A stretch of 40,656 nt of DNA from Aeromonas enteropelogenes (GTDB lineage Bacteria; Pseudomonadota; Gammaproteobacteria; Enterobacterales; Aeromonadaceae), in the NCBI RefSeq assembly GCF_000819845.1, contig NZ_CDCG01000038.1, positions 108,451-149,106 on the forward strand. Reading direction: 5' to 3'. Below the pieces are notes generated by a model. The model ran no database searches. It was not told the DNA's origin and saw nothing but the letters and a program-made list of their open reading frames with translations. A program made the position numbers and the translations under genes. Numbering within the stretch: the stretch's first letter is position 1; each line of letters begins with the position of its first letter. This document shows, piece by piece, positions 32,278 through 39,639 of the stretch.

Positions 32278-32709
32278 ATGTCATCGATCAAGACGCTGCT
32301 CTGCCCCGTCGATTTTTCCCACATGTCTCAAGCGGTACTCGACTACGCCGTCTTCATGGCCCAGACCCATCAGGCCCAGCTCAAGCTGATCCACGTGGTC
32401 GATCAACTGCACGGCTTCGACAGTTACAAGATCCTGCACATGACGGCCATTGAGATTACCCATGAGATGGAGCGTCAGGCCAGAACCCAGCTCAAGGAAC
32501 TGATAGCGACGCAGCCCATTCCCGCGACCTTCGATATCCGTTTTGGCCGGGCGGCAGACGAGATCGTCATCCAGGCAAAAGAGGATGAGGTGGACTTGAT
32601 CGTCATGGGCAGCCATGGCCGCTCGGGGATCACCCATCTGCTGGTGGGCAGCGTGGCCGAATCCGTGGTGCGTCATGCCCCTTGCCCCGTGCTGGTGGTG
32701 CGCAAATAG
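32278..32709 (+). CDS. Universal stress protein
   Basis: The 143-residue protein is a single Usp domain with the ATP-binding pattern G-2x-G-9x-G-S in GSHGRSGITHLLVGSV. Proteins of this group help cells survive starvation and other stresses; ATP-binding members are like UspFG. The ATG at 32278 has GAGGAG eight bases before it; the frame extends ten codons further without a ribosome site. A TATGAT -10-like box is at 32224-32229. It stands alone and ends at a strong terminator. Confidence 0.92.
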   Translation: MSSIKTLLCPVDFSHMSQAVLDYAVFMAQTHQAQLKLIHVVDQLHGFDSYKILHMTAIEITHEMERQARTQLKELIATQPIPATFDIRFGRAADEIVIQAKEDEVDLIVMGSHGRSGITHLLVGSVAESVVRHAPCPVLVVRK

Positions 32710-32732
32710 GGCGTCGTGCTGATGGGATGATC

Positions 32733-32758
32733 AGGGCCGGCGTTTGCCGGCCCTTTTT
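32733..32758. terminator. Rho-independent terminator after the stress protein gene
   Basis: AGGGCCGGC, loop GTTT, GCCGGCCCT and a run of T. It separates the stress protein gene from the convergent L,D-transpeptidase-like gene. Confidence 0.88.
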
Positions 32759-32764
32759 GTTGCC

Positions 32765-33397
32765 TCAGCCATGGGCGTAGATGACGCTCCCCCCCTTGAT
32801 AGCATCAATGATGGCCCTGGCCTGCTCCTTGGGCAGGGCGGGGCATCCCCAGCTGCGACCCAATTTGTTGTGCTTGCGCAGATGGGAAGGGCTGGCGTAG
32901 GCCGCGCCATGCACTACGATGGCCCGTTTGCGGGCATTGCCATTGAGGGCCGGGGTCAGGCCATCGAGGCGCAACGAGTAGCCATGCTTGCCCTGATAGG
33001 TTTCCGCGGTACGGTAGACCCCGAGGGAGCTCTTCAGGGAATTGGGCTGATTGGAGAATTGACGGGCGGCCAGCTCGCCGGAGTTGCGGCCATGGCTGAC
33101 CCAGGTGTGATAGAGCAGTTTGTGCCGTTTCATGTCGATGACAAACAGGCGGCGCAAGGTAGAAGGTTGGCTGTAATCGATGATGGTAAGGATGGGTTTT
33201 TGCTTGTGGCGTACGCTCTGGTAACCGTAAAGCGCCTTGCGAAACGTCTCCCTGTCCAGCTTGCCTGCCAGTCCCAGCTGGCGGTAGAGCGTCTGATCCC
33301 AGCTTGCATGGGCCTGGTTGTCCAGGCTGATGGCGACCAGCAGCAGTGGCAACAGCAGCCACGCCAGCCAGTATCTGTGTCGGGCGTATTCTCTCAT
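32765..33397 (-). CDS. L,D-transpeptidase-like protein (YkuD_2 type)
   Basis: A 210-residue protein with an N-terminal hydrophobic signal or anchor (about residues 10-24). The catalytic pattern is visible: HGAAYASP, then SWGCPAL with the catalytic Cys. Such proteins are predicted to act on peptidoglycan peptides in the periplasm, as cross-linkers or in attaching lipoproteins, but the YkuD_2 branch is little studied. The signal may be cut after AHA near residue 31. It is a single gene between two terminators. Confidence 0.87.
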   Translation of the reverse strand: MREYARHRYWLAWLLLPLLLVAISLDNQAHASWDQTLYRQLGLAGKLDRETFRKALYGYQSVRHKQKPILTIIDYSQPSTLRRLFVIDMKRHKLLYHTWVSHGRNSGELAARQFSNQPNSLKSSLGVYRTAETYQGKHGYSLRLDGLTPALNGNARKRAIVVHGAAYASPSHLRKHNKLGRSWGCPALPKEQARAIIDAIKGGSVIYAHG

Positions 33398-33492
33398 CCG
33401 TGAATTACCTCGCTATTCCCGGCCGTCCAGGCTTTCGCAGATAGTCCGTTATCCGCTCGATAGTTATATGCAAGGTATTGAAAGGGCGCAAT

Positions 33493-33518
33493 AAAAAAAC
33501 CGGCCGCAGAGCGGCCGG
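33493..33518 (-). terminator. Rho-independent terminator of the porin gene
   Basis: On the minus strand CCGGCCGC, loop TCT, GCGGCCGG is followed by seven T. It lies about 55 bases after the porin stop codon. Confidence 0.9.
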
Positions 33519-33574
33519 AAAGAAATTCATACAATAGGCATTGCTTTCACAGGGGGTAACACACTTCCAATTGC

Positions 33575-34669
33575 TTAGAAGTTGTATTGCAGGGCAACAG
33601 CGACGATGTCGTCGGTGTTCTGGCCCAGCTTGCTGGTGCTGGAACCATTCTCTTCGTCCAGCAGGTTCAGCTTGTAATCAACATAGGCGTTGAAGTTGTC
33701 GGTGAAGTAGTACCAGGCACCGATGGAAACATATTCGGTGTAGGTGTCATCGATACCACGTGCATCATCTTTCACGTCGGTACGCAGGTAAGCCAGAGAC
33801 GGCTTGAACTTGCCGATGGTGTACTGGGCAACGGCTTCGTAACCGTCATGCTTCTCGGCGTAGCCGTTATAGCCATTGCCGATGAACATGTAGTCTTCAC
33901 CGTGGGCATAGGTAGCAGCCAGGTAGAGGTCGCCGGTTGCGTACTTGACGCCGACACCCATCAACTTGGCATCGTCATTGCCGCCGAAGGTGGCGTAACG
34001 AGCCTGCTCGTCGGTCTTGCCAGCCTGGTTGTAGGCAGCAGACAGACCCAGACCCATATCGAAATCGTAGGAGGCCGCTACGGCGAAGCCTTCAGCGGAG
34101 CCTTTCTTGTTCCACACACCGCCATCGTAGCCGATGCTGTCGGAACGACCGGAGTTCTGCGGATCATTGTTGCCGGTGAACTGGGCACCCAGGGTCAGAC
34201 CGTTGTAGGTGTACAGGTACTGGGCCAGACCGTTGGTACGACCGGTACCGAATACTTCGGTGCCTTTGCCCAGGCCGTCACCACCCCATTCGGGCAGTAC
34301 GTCGGTGTAGTCGTTAACGATGCGGAACAGACCGTCCTGACGGCCGTAGCTAAAGGCACCGAAACGATCGTGCTTGATGCCGGCGTAGGCATAACGCAGT
34401 TCATCGTTGTCAGAACCGGAGGTAGGCAGGTTGTACTCGACAAAACCGAAAGCCTTCATTTCCGGGGCAATCTTGGTTTCACCGCTCATGTTTACACGGA
34501 AGTAGCTGGCGTCGCCTTCGGAACTGTCGTCATCAGTACCGTAGTACATGCCCTGAGCACGACCACCGATGTCCAGTTTGGTGTCGTTCTGGTTGTATAC
34601 GGTTGCGGCATTGGCACCACCGGCCAGCAACAGGCTGGAGATGGCAAGAGTCAGTGCAGACTTTTTCAT
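33575..34669 (-). CDS. General porin (OmpC/OmpF-like outer membrane protein)
   Basis: A 364-residue precursor: signal peptide MKKSALTLAISSLLLAGGANA, then TVYNQNDTKLDIGGRAQGMYYG, shortened here as NDTKLDIGGRAQ, the usual start of a 16-stranded trimeric porin, and a C-terminal Phe after VALQYN that serves as the beta-signal for BAM. The alternating beta pattern, the loop-3-like acidic stretch (PEWGGDGLGKGTEVFGTGRT) and AYAGIKHDRFGAFSYGRQ are typical. It should let small solutes through the outer membrane and be abundant. The ATG at 34669 has AGAGGAA before it. The leader is long (about 170 bases) and holds a hairpin. Confidence 0.93.
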   Translation of the reverse strand: MKKSALTLAISSLLLAGGANAATVYNQNDTKLDIGGRAQGMYYGTDDDSSEGDASYFRVNMSGETKIAPEMKAFGFVEYNLPTSGSDNDELRYAYAGIKHDRFGAFSYGRQDGLFRIVNDYTDVLPEWGGDGLGKGTEVFGTGRTNGLAQYLYTYNGLTLGAQFTGNNDPQNSGRSDSIGYDGGVWNKKGSAEGFAVAASYDFDMGLGLSAAYNQAGKTDEQARYATFGGNDDAKLMGVGVKYATGDLYLAATYAHGEDYMFIGNGYNGYAEKHDGYEAVAQYTIGKFKPSLAYLRTDVKDDARGIDDTYTEYVSIGAWYYFTDNFNAYVDYKLNLLDEENGSSTSKLGQNTDDIVAVALQYNF

Positions 34670-34722
34670 AATGCTTATTCCTCTGTAATAAGACTTCCGA
34701 ACCTGTTTCTCGGTTCTATTGG

Positions 34723-34739
34723 ATCGGAGGAGCTCCGAT
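34723..34739 (-). promoter_or_regulatory. Hairpin in the porin mRNA leader
   Basis: ATCGGAG, GAG, CTCCGAT can fold into a 7-bp stem about 55 to 70 bases before the porin start. Porin mRNAs are common targets of small RNAs and such a stem may affect stability or access. The whole stretch 34670-35037 holds no gene. Confidence 0.45.
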
Positions 34740-34818
34740 ACCCACAAGGTAGGAGTCGAAACCTTGACTGGCGCTGAATGCATCAATGCTTAATTAACCT
34801 TGAGACATCCGCTACGAC

Positions 34819-34884
34819 AGTTAATTTCTTGCGATTAAAAAAGTAGCATAAAAAATTAACTTAATTTTATTCAATGAGTTAATT
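34819..34884. repeat. Repeated AGTTAATT elements around the porin promoter
   Basis: AGTTAATT occurs at 34819-34826 and 34877-34884 and in inverted form (AATTAACT) at 34854-34861. The last two make an 8-base inverted repeat with 15 bases between. A related TTAATTAA lies a little further toward the gene (around 34790). They flank and interleave with the promoter boxes. Confidence 0.65.
34845..34874 (-). promoter_or_regulatory. Candidate porin promoter
   Basis: On the minus strand TTGAAT (34874-34869), an 18-base spacer and TATGCT (34850-34845) form a plausible sigma-70 promoter; transcription would begin near 34838, giving a leader of about 170 bases. Confidence 0.5.
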
Positions 34885-34998
34885 GGTGAGGATGAGTGAG
34901 CAGGGATGTGGATGTGAGCCAATAGTATCCCGTAAGCCGGAAGTGGCAGGTTGTGAGGCCGATCACACAGGAGATCGCGGCAAAACAGGGAGGTGGGG

Positions 34999-35027
34999 GA
35001 AAAACAGAGGGGCGAATGGAGCGCCCC
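34999..35027 (-). terminator. Probable terminator of rlmA
   Basis: On the minus strand GGGGCG, a 7-base loop, CGCCCC and then TCTGTTTTT follow the rlmA stop by about ten bases. The stem is short, so the call is moderate. Confidence 0.5.
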
Positions 35028-35037
35028 CCCGGGAAGA

Positions 35038-35838
35038 TCAGCAGGGTTTTTGCCACAGGGTGAGCAACAGATCCTGCTCCAGCAGATCCGGCCCCTGATG
35101 GGTGAAGGCGTGACGTTGTTCGCCGTTGGCTCGCCAGCCGAGGCGACTGGTTTCCAGAATAAAGGTGCGCAGGGCCTGATCCATGGTCATGGCGAACTGG
35201 CAACGATCCTGCCCCACCAGCTCGAGGCCGGCGAGGGATGGCCAGCTCAGGGGATGTTCCATGCTCACCGGATTGAGACTGACTCTCAGCTGCCACTGGT
35301 GGCGAGGTCCGGGTTGCAGATAGAGCAGATAACCGCCCGGTGCCAGCCAGCTGACCAGTTGCTCCGTCTTGACCTTGAGATCGTTGACCAGCAATACCTG
35401 GGCAGTGCCGGGCTGCAGGGGCGCGCGGACCGGATCGGCGATGACGAACTGGCCCTCCGGCTGGGCCTTGCTGGCGGCGAAGATGGTGTTCTTGGCGATA
35501 TCGACGCCGCCAAATTGCCAGCCGGGCAGCCGCTCGGCCAGTGCGCGGCAGTAGTAGCCTTCGCCGCAGCCGAGGTGGATCAGCTCATGGGCACCGAGTG
35601 GGGCGAGCAAGGCTGTCATCGCCTCGATGAGTGGCAATTGGTGTCCCTGTTCCAGAAAATGGCGCTTGGCACGCATCAGGGCGCGGCTGTCGCTGTCCTT
35701 GGGATTCTTCTTGCCGGGGATGAGATCCAGATAGCCTTCCGGTGCAGGATCGAAGTGGTGCTTGTTGGCGCAGTAGACCCCACGAGAGACTTCGTGAAGA
35801 TGCAGGGGGCTGCGGCAACGGGGACATTGAAGATGCAT
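35038..35838 (-). CDS. rlmA: 23S rRNA (guanine-N1)-methyltransferase RlmA
   Basis: A 266-residue protein with the RlmA layout: an N-terminal zinc finger (CPRC at 5-8, then CANKHH at about 23-28), the GYLDLIPG stretch, and a SAM domain with LIHLGCGEGYYCRAL. E. coli RlmA, which is 269 residues long, methylates G745 of 23S rRNA; the similarity across the N-terminus and motif I is clear, the C-terminal half is more diverged. AGGAGAG lies five bases before the ATG at 35838; the longer frame to 36102 is a crp shadow. It follows crp on the same strand, with a strong terminator between them. Confidence 0.86.
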   Translation of the reverse strand: MHLQCPRCRSPLHLHEVSRGVYCANKHHFDPAPEGYLDLIPGKKNPKDSDSRALMRAKRHFLEQGHQLPLIEAMTALLAPLGAHELIHLGCGEGYYCRALAERLPGWQFGGVDIAKNTIFAASKAQPEGQFVIADPVRAPLQPGTAQVLLVNDLKVKTEQLVSWLAPGGYLLYLQPGPRHQWQLRVSLNPVSMEHPLSWPSLAGLELVGQDRCQFAMTMDQALRTFILETSRLGWRANGEQRHAFTHQGPDLLEQDLLLTLWQKPC

Positions 35839-35902
35839 AAAAACTCTCCTGGCTGATGCCATGAAAGGGGAAGGGCGTTCGGGATTATAGGGGAGCGGAT
35901 CG

Positions 35903-35929
35903 AAAAAGGCTGCCGTGGCAGCCTTTTTT
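35903..35929. terminator. Rho-independent terminator of crp
   Basis: AAAAAGGCTGC, loop CGTG, GCAGCCTTTTTT lies about 25 bases after the crp stop and before rlmA. The stem is perfect and has T-runs on both strands. Confidence 0.88.
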
Positions 35930-35953
35930 ATCCGGTAGCCGGTATCGGGTCGC

Positions 35954-36592
35954 TCAGCGGGTGCCGAAGACCACGATAGTCTTGCCGTGGGCGGAGATGA
36001 GCTCCTGCTCTTCCAGCATCTTGAGGATGCGGCCGACGGTTTCACGGGAACAGCCGACGATCTGGCCGATCTCCTGACGGGTGATCTTGATCTGCATGCC
36101 ATCCGGGTGGGTCATGGCATCCGGCTGTTTGGCCAGGTTGAGCAGGGTCTGGGCGATCCGGCCGGTCACATCCAGGAAGGCGAGGTTGCCGACTTTCTGG
36201 CTGGTATGTTGCAAACGCTTGGCCATCTGGCCGGAGAGGCGCATCAGGATATCCGGGTTGACCTGGATCAGCTGGCGGAACTTCTTGTAGGAGATCTCTG
36301 CGACTTCGCAGGAGCCTTTGGCACGAACCCAGGCGGAACGCTCAGGATTCTCGTTCTCCTCGAACATCCCCATCTCGCCCAGGAAGTCGCCCTGGTTCAG
36401 GTAGGAGAGGATCATCTCTTTGCCCTCATCGTCCTTGATCAAGACGGCCACAGTGCCCTTGACGATGTAGTAGAGGGTTTCCGCTTTTTCACCCGCGTGG
36501 ATCAGGGTGCTCTTGGCGGGATACTTATGAATGTGGCAGTGCGACAAGAACCATTCCAGGGTGGGATCGCTTTGCGGTTTGCCAATAACCAT
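35954..36592 (-). CDS. crp: Cyclic AMP receptor protein CRP
   Basis: A 212-residue protein nearly colinear with E. coli CRP: the cAMP-binding beta-roll with [21 protein letters not shown], the long dimer helix, and the DNA-recognition helix in [19 protein letters not shown]. It is the global regulator of carbon use and much else. The ATG at 36592 gives the family start ([16 protein letters not shown]); upstream codons have no support. It is divergent from yhfA, as in E. coli. Confidence 0.97.
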   Translation of the reverse strand: MVIGKPQSDPTLEWFLSHCHIHKYPAKSTLIHAGEKAETLYYIVKGTVAVLIKDDEGKEMILSYLNQGDFLGEMGMFEENENPERSAWVRAKGSCEVAEISYKKFRQLIQVNPDILMRLSGQMAKRLQHTSQKVGNLAFLDVTGRIAQTLLNLAKQPDAMTHPDGMQIKITRQEIGQIVGCSRETVGRILKMLEEQELISAHGKTIVVFGTR

Positions 36593-36675
36593 GAGAATTC
36601 CTCTGTAGTGTCTTTTTATGGACTTGTGCGTCCGGGCAAGCTGCCAACCTTGCCATTCCTTGTAGTGGTCGCAGT

Positions 36676-36704
36676 AGGATAAGAGCCTTTGTCTGTGCTG
36701 ACAA
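36676..36704 (-). promoter_or_regulatory. Candidate crp promoter
   Basis: On the minus strand TTGTCA (36704-36699), a 17-base spacer and TATCCT (36681-36676) form a plausible promoter, with transcription starting near 36669. An imperfect inverted repeat (GCCTTTGTC / GACAAGGC) covers the -35 box and spacer. The gap 36593-36918 between crp and yhfA has no gene. Confidence 0.5.
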
Positions 36705-36788
36705 GGCTTTGCGGGCTTTTGAGGATCCCTTGGAGTCATGCCTGCTGCGCCGTTCGCGTCATTCTAGGGAAGATGAGCGGGGGATATG

Positions 36789-36802
36789 TTGATTTTGATC
36801 TA
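36789..36802. promoter_or_regulatory. FNR-like site between crp and yhfA
   Basis: TTGAT-TTTG-ATCTA matches 9 of 10 positions of the FNR consensus TTGAT-N4-ATCAA. It lies in the divergent control region, about 85 bases beyond the candidate crp -35 box. I saw no good CRP consensus in the same region. Confidence 0.45.
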
Positions 36803-36918
36803 TTTCCATTCCAACTCATCCGTTACGGCGTCGGTATGGGCACAAGGGTGCCGAACGGAGGGGGAGTGGGGTATGCTATGGACATCATGAGCATAATGAC
36901 AATACGAGGATGCGTGAG

Positions 36919-37323
36919 ATGAAAGCCAAGGTCAGCTGGGTAGAGGGCATGAAATTTACAGGGGAGAGCGAGTCCGGCCACAAGGTGGTGCTGGATGGCG
37001 CCAACCCTGGTGAAGGGGCAAGCCCGATGGAGATGATCCTGCTGGCGGTCGGTGGTTGCAGCTCCATCGACGTGGTCTCCATCCTGGAGAAGGCGCGTCA
37101 GTCTGTGACCGCCTGCCATGTGGAACTGGCCGGCGAGCGGGCAGATTCGGTGCCACGGGTTTTTGAAAAGATCCACCTGCACTTTGTCGTCACCGGCAAG
37201 GAGCTGGCCGAAAAGCAGGTGGCCCGTGCGGTGGACCTGTCGATGGAAAAATACTGTTCCGTTTCCCTGATGTTGGAAAAAGCGGTACAAATTACTCACA
37301 GTTATCAAATTCTTGAAGCCTGA
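36919..37323 (+). CDS. yhfA: OsmC family protein YhfA
   Basis: The 134-residue protein matches E. coli YhfA in length and along its sequence: VSWVEGMKFTGESESGHKV, PMEMILLAVGGCSSIDVVSIL with the conserved Cys, and AVDLSMEKYCSVSLMLEKA with the second Cys. OsmC/Ohr relatives use such a Cys pair against peroxides, but the substrate of YhfA is not known. Its position beside crp is the same as in E. coli. I start it at the ATG 36919, with GAGG before it; an ATG three codons earlier sits right on that site. Confidence 0.92.
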   Translation: MKAKVSWVEGMKFTGESESGHKVVLDGANPGEGASPMEMILLAVGGCSSIDVVSILEKARQSVTACHVELAGERADSVPRVFEKIHLHFVVTGKELAEKQVARAVDLSMEKYCSVSLMLEKAVQITHSYQILEA

Positions 37324-37372
37324 TAACCCGAGCGTTGTTTCGTTGATAACGCCACGACATAAGGAAAGTGCA

Positions 37373-37669
37373 ATGAAAAAAATGATCGTTCTGCTTCCTC
37401 TGTTGGGTCTGGCGGCGTGCAGCAGCCCGCAACCTACCCAGTACCAGTACAGCCAGTACCAGTGCGGGGAGGTGATGCTGGCCGTCACCTATGATCCCCA
37501 GGCTGACATGGTGCAATTCCCCTATGGTGGGCTCTATTACAAGCTGGATCGGGTGGAGTCACAATCAGGCGAGAAATACTCGGACAGTGTGACCACTTTC
37601 ATGAAGCAGGACAAACAGGCCACGTTGGTACAGAAGAATGTCACCCAGCTGACCTGCACCCTGCAGTAA
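37373..37669 (+). CDS. mliC: MliC-type C-type lysozyme inhibitor lipoprotein
   Basis: A 98-residue lipoprotein with signal MKKMIVLLPLLGLAAC (lipobox LAAC). The mature domain has the MliC/PliC pattern: YQCGE at the start, SQSGEKYSD, then FMKQDKQATL and a final Cys in QLTCTL that should pair with the first. Such proteins block C-type lysozyme at the outer membrane and help resist host defence. AAGGAAA precedes the ATG at 37373. It follows yhfA by 49 bases and may be read with it. The SGxxY and lysine-rich motifs are conserved enough for the family call; inhibition itself is inferred. Confidence 0.83.
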   Translation: MKKMIVLLPLLGLAACSSPQPTQYQYSQYQCGEVMLAVTYDPQADMVQFPYGGLYYKLDRVESQSGEKYSDSVTTFMKQDKQATLVQKNVTQLTCTLQ

Positions 37670-37730
37670 GCATAAGGTCTCGTTCCATGACCTGAGTCTG
37701 TTGCCGATGTCGTGGTGATATCGGGGTCAA

Positions 37731-37765
37731 AAAAGGGCGGCTTGCCAGAGACAAGCCGCCCTTTT
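37731..37765. terminator. Bidirectional terminator
   Basis: A 14-bp stem AAAAGGGCGGCTTG / CAAGCCGCCCTTTT with a 7-base loop, between the convergent mliC and DUF4136-like genes. Confidence 0.9.
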
Positions 37766-37785
37766 GCATCTGTGCCGAACCCGGG

Positions 37786-38322
37786 TCAGTGGCCGGGCAC
37801 CGAGGAGAGCAGTTCGGCGGCCAACTGCTGGCTCAGTTGCTGGCGCTGGCTATCGGCAATGGCGACATCGCTGGCCAGGGAGATGGCGCTGCTCCAGACC
37901 GCCTGCTGGGTGCGCCGATCGAGCAGTACGATGGCCAGGGTGCCTTTGCGCTCACCGGCCTTGGTCTGCAATCCCGGCGTCATGCCAAGGCGTGCGAAGA
38001 TCTGGCCATCGCTGACATCCTTTTCACCCGCAACGCCGATGGCGACCCAGAGATCCGCCTCATCGAGGGGCACGCTCTGCCACCCTTTGCCATTGAGTTG
38101 CTGGCTGACCGCCTGCTGCAGGGGATCGAGCCACCCTTCGGCATGGGCTCCGGCAAACTGGAACTGTTCGGCCAGGGCGTAGCGCGGTGTCGCGCCGAAT
38201 GGCCAGTCACTGGCCGGCCGAACCACCATGGTGCCCGCCTCGACGGTCGGCGCAGCCGGGCCCGTGCTGCAGCCACCCAGCAGGGCCGCCAATCCCACAG
38301 AGATAAACGCTAACCGCATCAT
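37786..38322 (-). CDS. DUF4136-like lipoprotein
   Basis: A 178-residue lipoprotein with signal MMRLAFISVGLAALLGGC (lipobox LGGC). The mature part (GTMVVRPASDWPFGATPRYA, then DPLQQAVSQQLNGKGWQ and DLWVAIGV) fits the DUF4136 family of outer membrane proteins without known function. AAGGAG precedes two adjacent ATGs; the second (38319) has the better spacing. It lies 12 bases after prkB on the same strand and is probably co-transcribed with it. Confidence 0.78.
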   Translation of the reverse strand: MMRLAFISVGLAALLGGCSTGPAAPTVEAGTMVVRPASDWPFGATPRYALAEQFQFAGAHAEGWLDPLQQAVSQQLNGKGWQSVPLDEADLWVAIGVAGEKDVSDGQIFARLGMTPGLQTKAGERKGTLAIVLLDRRTQQAVWSSAISLASDVAIADSQRQQLSQQLAAELLSSVPGH

Positions 38323-38334
38323 AAACTCCTTGGC

Positions 38335-39204
38335 TCAGGTGATCTTGCCGGTTTCGATCAGTTGCTGGATGAGGGGACGCAGGATCAGCTCCATCGCAAA
38401 ACCCATCTTGCCGCCCGGTACGACGATGGTATTCATGCGTGACATGAAGGAGCCATCGATCATCGACAGCAGGTAGGGGAAATCCACCTGCTTGATGCCA
38501 CGAAACCGTATCACCAGCATACTCTCGTCCAGACTCGGGATCACCTTGGCACTGAAGGGGTTGGAGGTGTCCACCGTCGGCACCCGCTGGAAGTTGATGT
38601 GGGTGCGTGAGAACTGGGGGGTGATGAAGTTGATGTAGTCATCCATGGAGCGGACGATGGAGTCGGTCACCGCCTCGCGGGAGTGCCCGCGCTCCGAGGT
38701 GTCGCGAATGAGTTTCTGGATCCACTCCAGGTTGACGATGGGCACCACGCCGATGAGCAGGTCCACGTGGCGGGCCACGTTGTGCTCGTCAGTGACCACG
38801 CCGCCGTGCAACCCCTCATAAAACAACAGATCGGTCTCGCTCGGCAGATGTTGCCAGGGTGTGAAGGTACCCGGCATCTGGTTGAAGGGGACCGCCTCGT
38901 CGAAGCTGTGCAGATAACGGCGATACTGGCCGCTGCCTTGCTGGCCATACTCCTGGAAAAACGACTCCAGCAGGCCGAAGTCGTTGGCTTCCGGGCCGAA
39001 ATAGCTGATATGGCGCCCCTGTTCGCGCGCCTTGCGGATCGCCACATCCATCTCCGGTCGGGTGTAGCGATGAAAACTGTCCCCCTCCACCACGGCCGCG
39101 TTGTAACCCAGTTGATGAAACATGGAACGAAAGGCGATGGTGGAGGTGGAGGTGCCGGCTCCGGACGAACCGGTAACCGCAATAATGGGATGCTTGGCCG
39201 ACAT
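38335..39204 (-). CDS. prkB: Phosphoribulokinase-like protein PrkB
   Basis: A 289-residue protein almost colinear with E. coli PrkB: GSSGAGTST in place of a classic Walker A (the Lys is replaced, as in E. coli), EGDSFHRYTRPEMD, ISYFGPEANDFGLLE, FYEGLHGG and the VPTVDTSNPF stretch. It belongs to the phosphoribulokinase/uridine kinase group, but no Rubisco genes are near and the physiological substrate is uncertain. The neighbours yheU and yheT upstream on the same strand are the E. coli arrangement. Confidence 0.94.
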   Translation of the reverse strand: MSAKHPIIAVTGSSGAGTSTSTIAFRSMFHQLGYNAAVVEGDSFHRYTRPEMDVAIRKAREQGRHISYFGPEANDFGLLESFFQEYGQQGSGQYRRYLHSFDEAVPFNQMPGTFTPWQHLPSETDLLFYEGLHGGVVTDEHNVARHVDLLIGVVPIVNLEWIQKLIRDTSERGHSREAVTDSIVRSMDDYINFITPQFSRTHINFQRVPTVDTSNPFSAKVIPSLDESMLVIRFRGIKQVDFPYLLSMIDGSFMSRMNTIVVPGGKMGFAMELILRPLIQQLIETGKIT

Positions 39205-39256
39205 AGAATGCTCTCTTCCTTGGGAGTTCCGTTATAAAGGCAGGCTTCGTGCCCGG

Positions 39257-39481
39257 TCAAGCCAACTCGATGAAGCGATCCTTGGGCACTATGTTGACCG
39301 ACTCGTGCAACTCGCTGTAGACGATGACGGCGGAGCCTTGCTGCAACTGGGCTTTGACGGTCTCGACTTTGCGGGCGAGGGGCACATCCTGCTCGCCATA
39401 TTCGGTGCCTTCCTGCAGTACAAAATGTTCGATGAGATTGGTCAGGGTTTCGCTATCCAGCTCTTGCCAGGGGATGATCAT
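39257..39481 (-). CDS. yheU: YheU family protein
   Basis: A 74-residue protein starting [20 protein letters not shown], the hallmark of the YheU family, with the TEYGE and KVETVKAQL stretches after it. The function is unknown. It is set between yheT and prkB exactly as in E. coli, 52 bases before prkB. Confidence 0.92.
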   Translation of the reverse strand: MIIPWQELDSETLTNLIEHFVLQEGTEYGEQDVPLARKVETVKAQLQQGSAVIVYSELHESVNIVPKDRFIELA

Positions 39482-39497
39482 CGGTAAGTCTCACAAC

Positions 39498-39537
39498 AAA
39501 AAAAGGGCTGTCGGGTCATTGTTATGCCCGCTTGCCC
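39498..39537 (-). terminator. Possible terminator or attenuator between yheT and yheU
   Basis: On the minus strand GGGC-AAG-CGGG, an 11-base loop, CCCG-ACA-GCCC and seven T form a two-step stem ending in a T-run. It would partly separate yheT from yheU-prkB. Confidence 0.4.
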
Positions 39538-39639
39538 GAGTGCAACTCCTTTTTACGCCTTACGGGTACTCTAGCGGGTACTAAAGCGTCACCTGGCGAT
39601 GGATCAGAATGTGCACCCGGGCAAAGTGCAAAAGGGGGG

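Noticed and set aside
38335..39204. Calvin cycle phosphoribulokinase
   Set aside because: The sequence is the PrkB type found in heterotrophs such as E. coli, and no Rubisco or other carbon fixation gene is present.
39532..39600. Direct repeat CGGGTACT before yheU
   Set aside because: Only two 8-base copies in a short interval, with no symmetry or promoter relation; probably chance.
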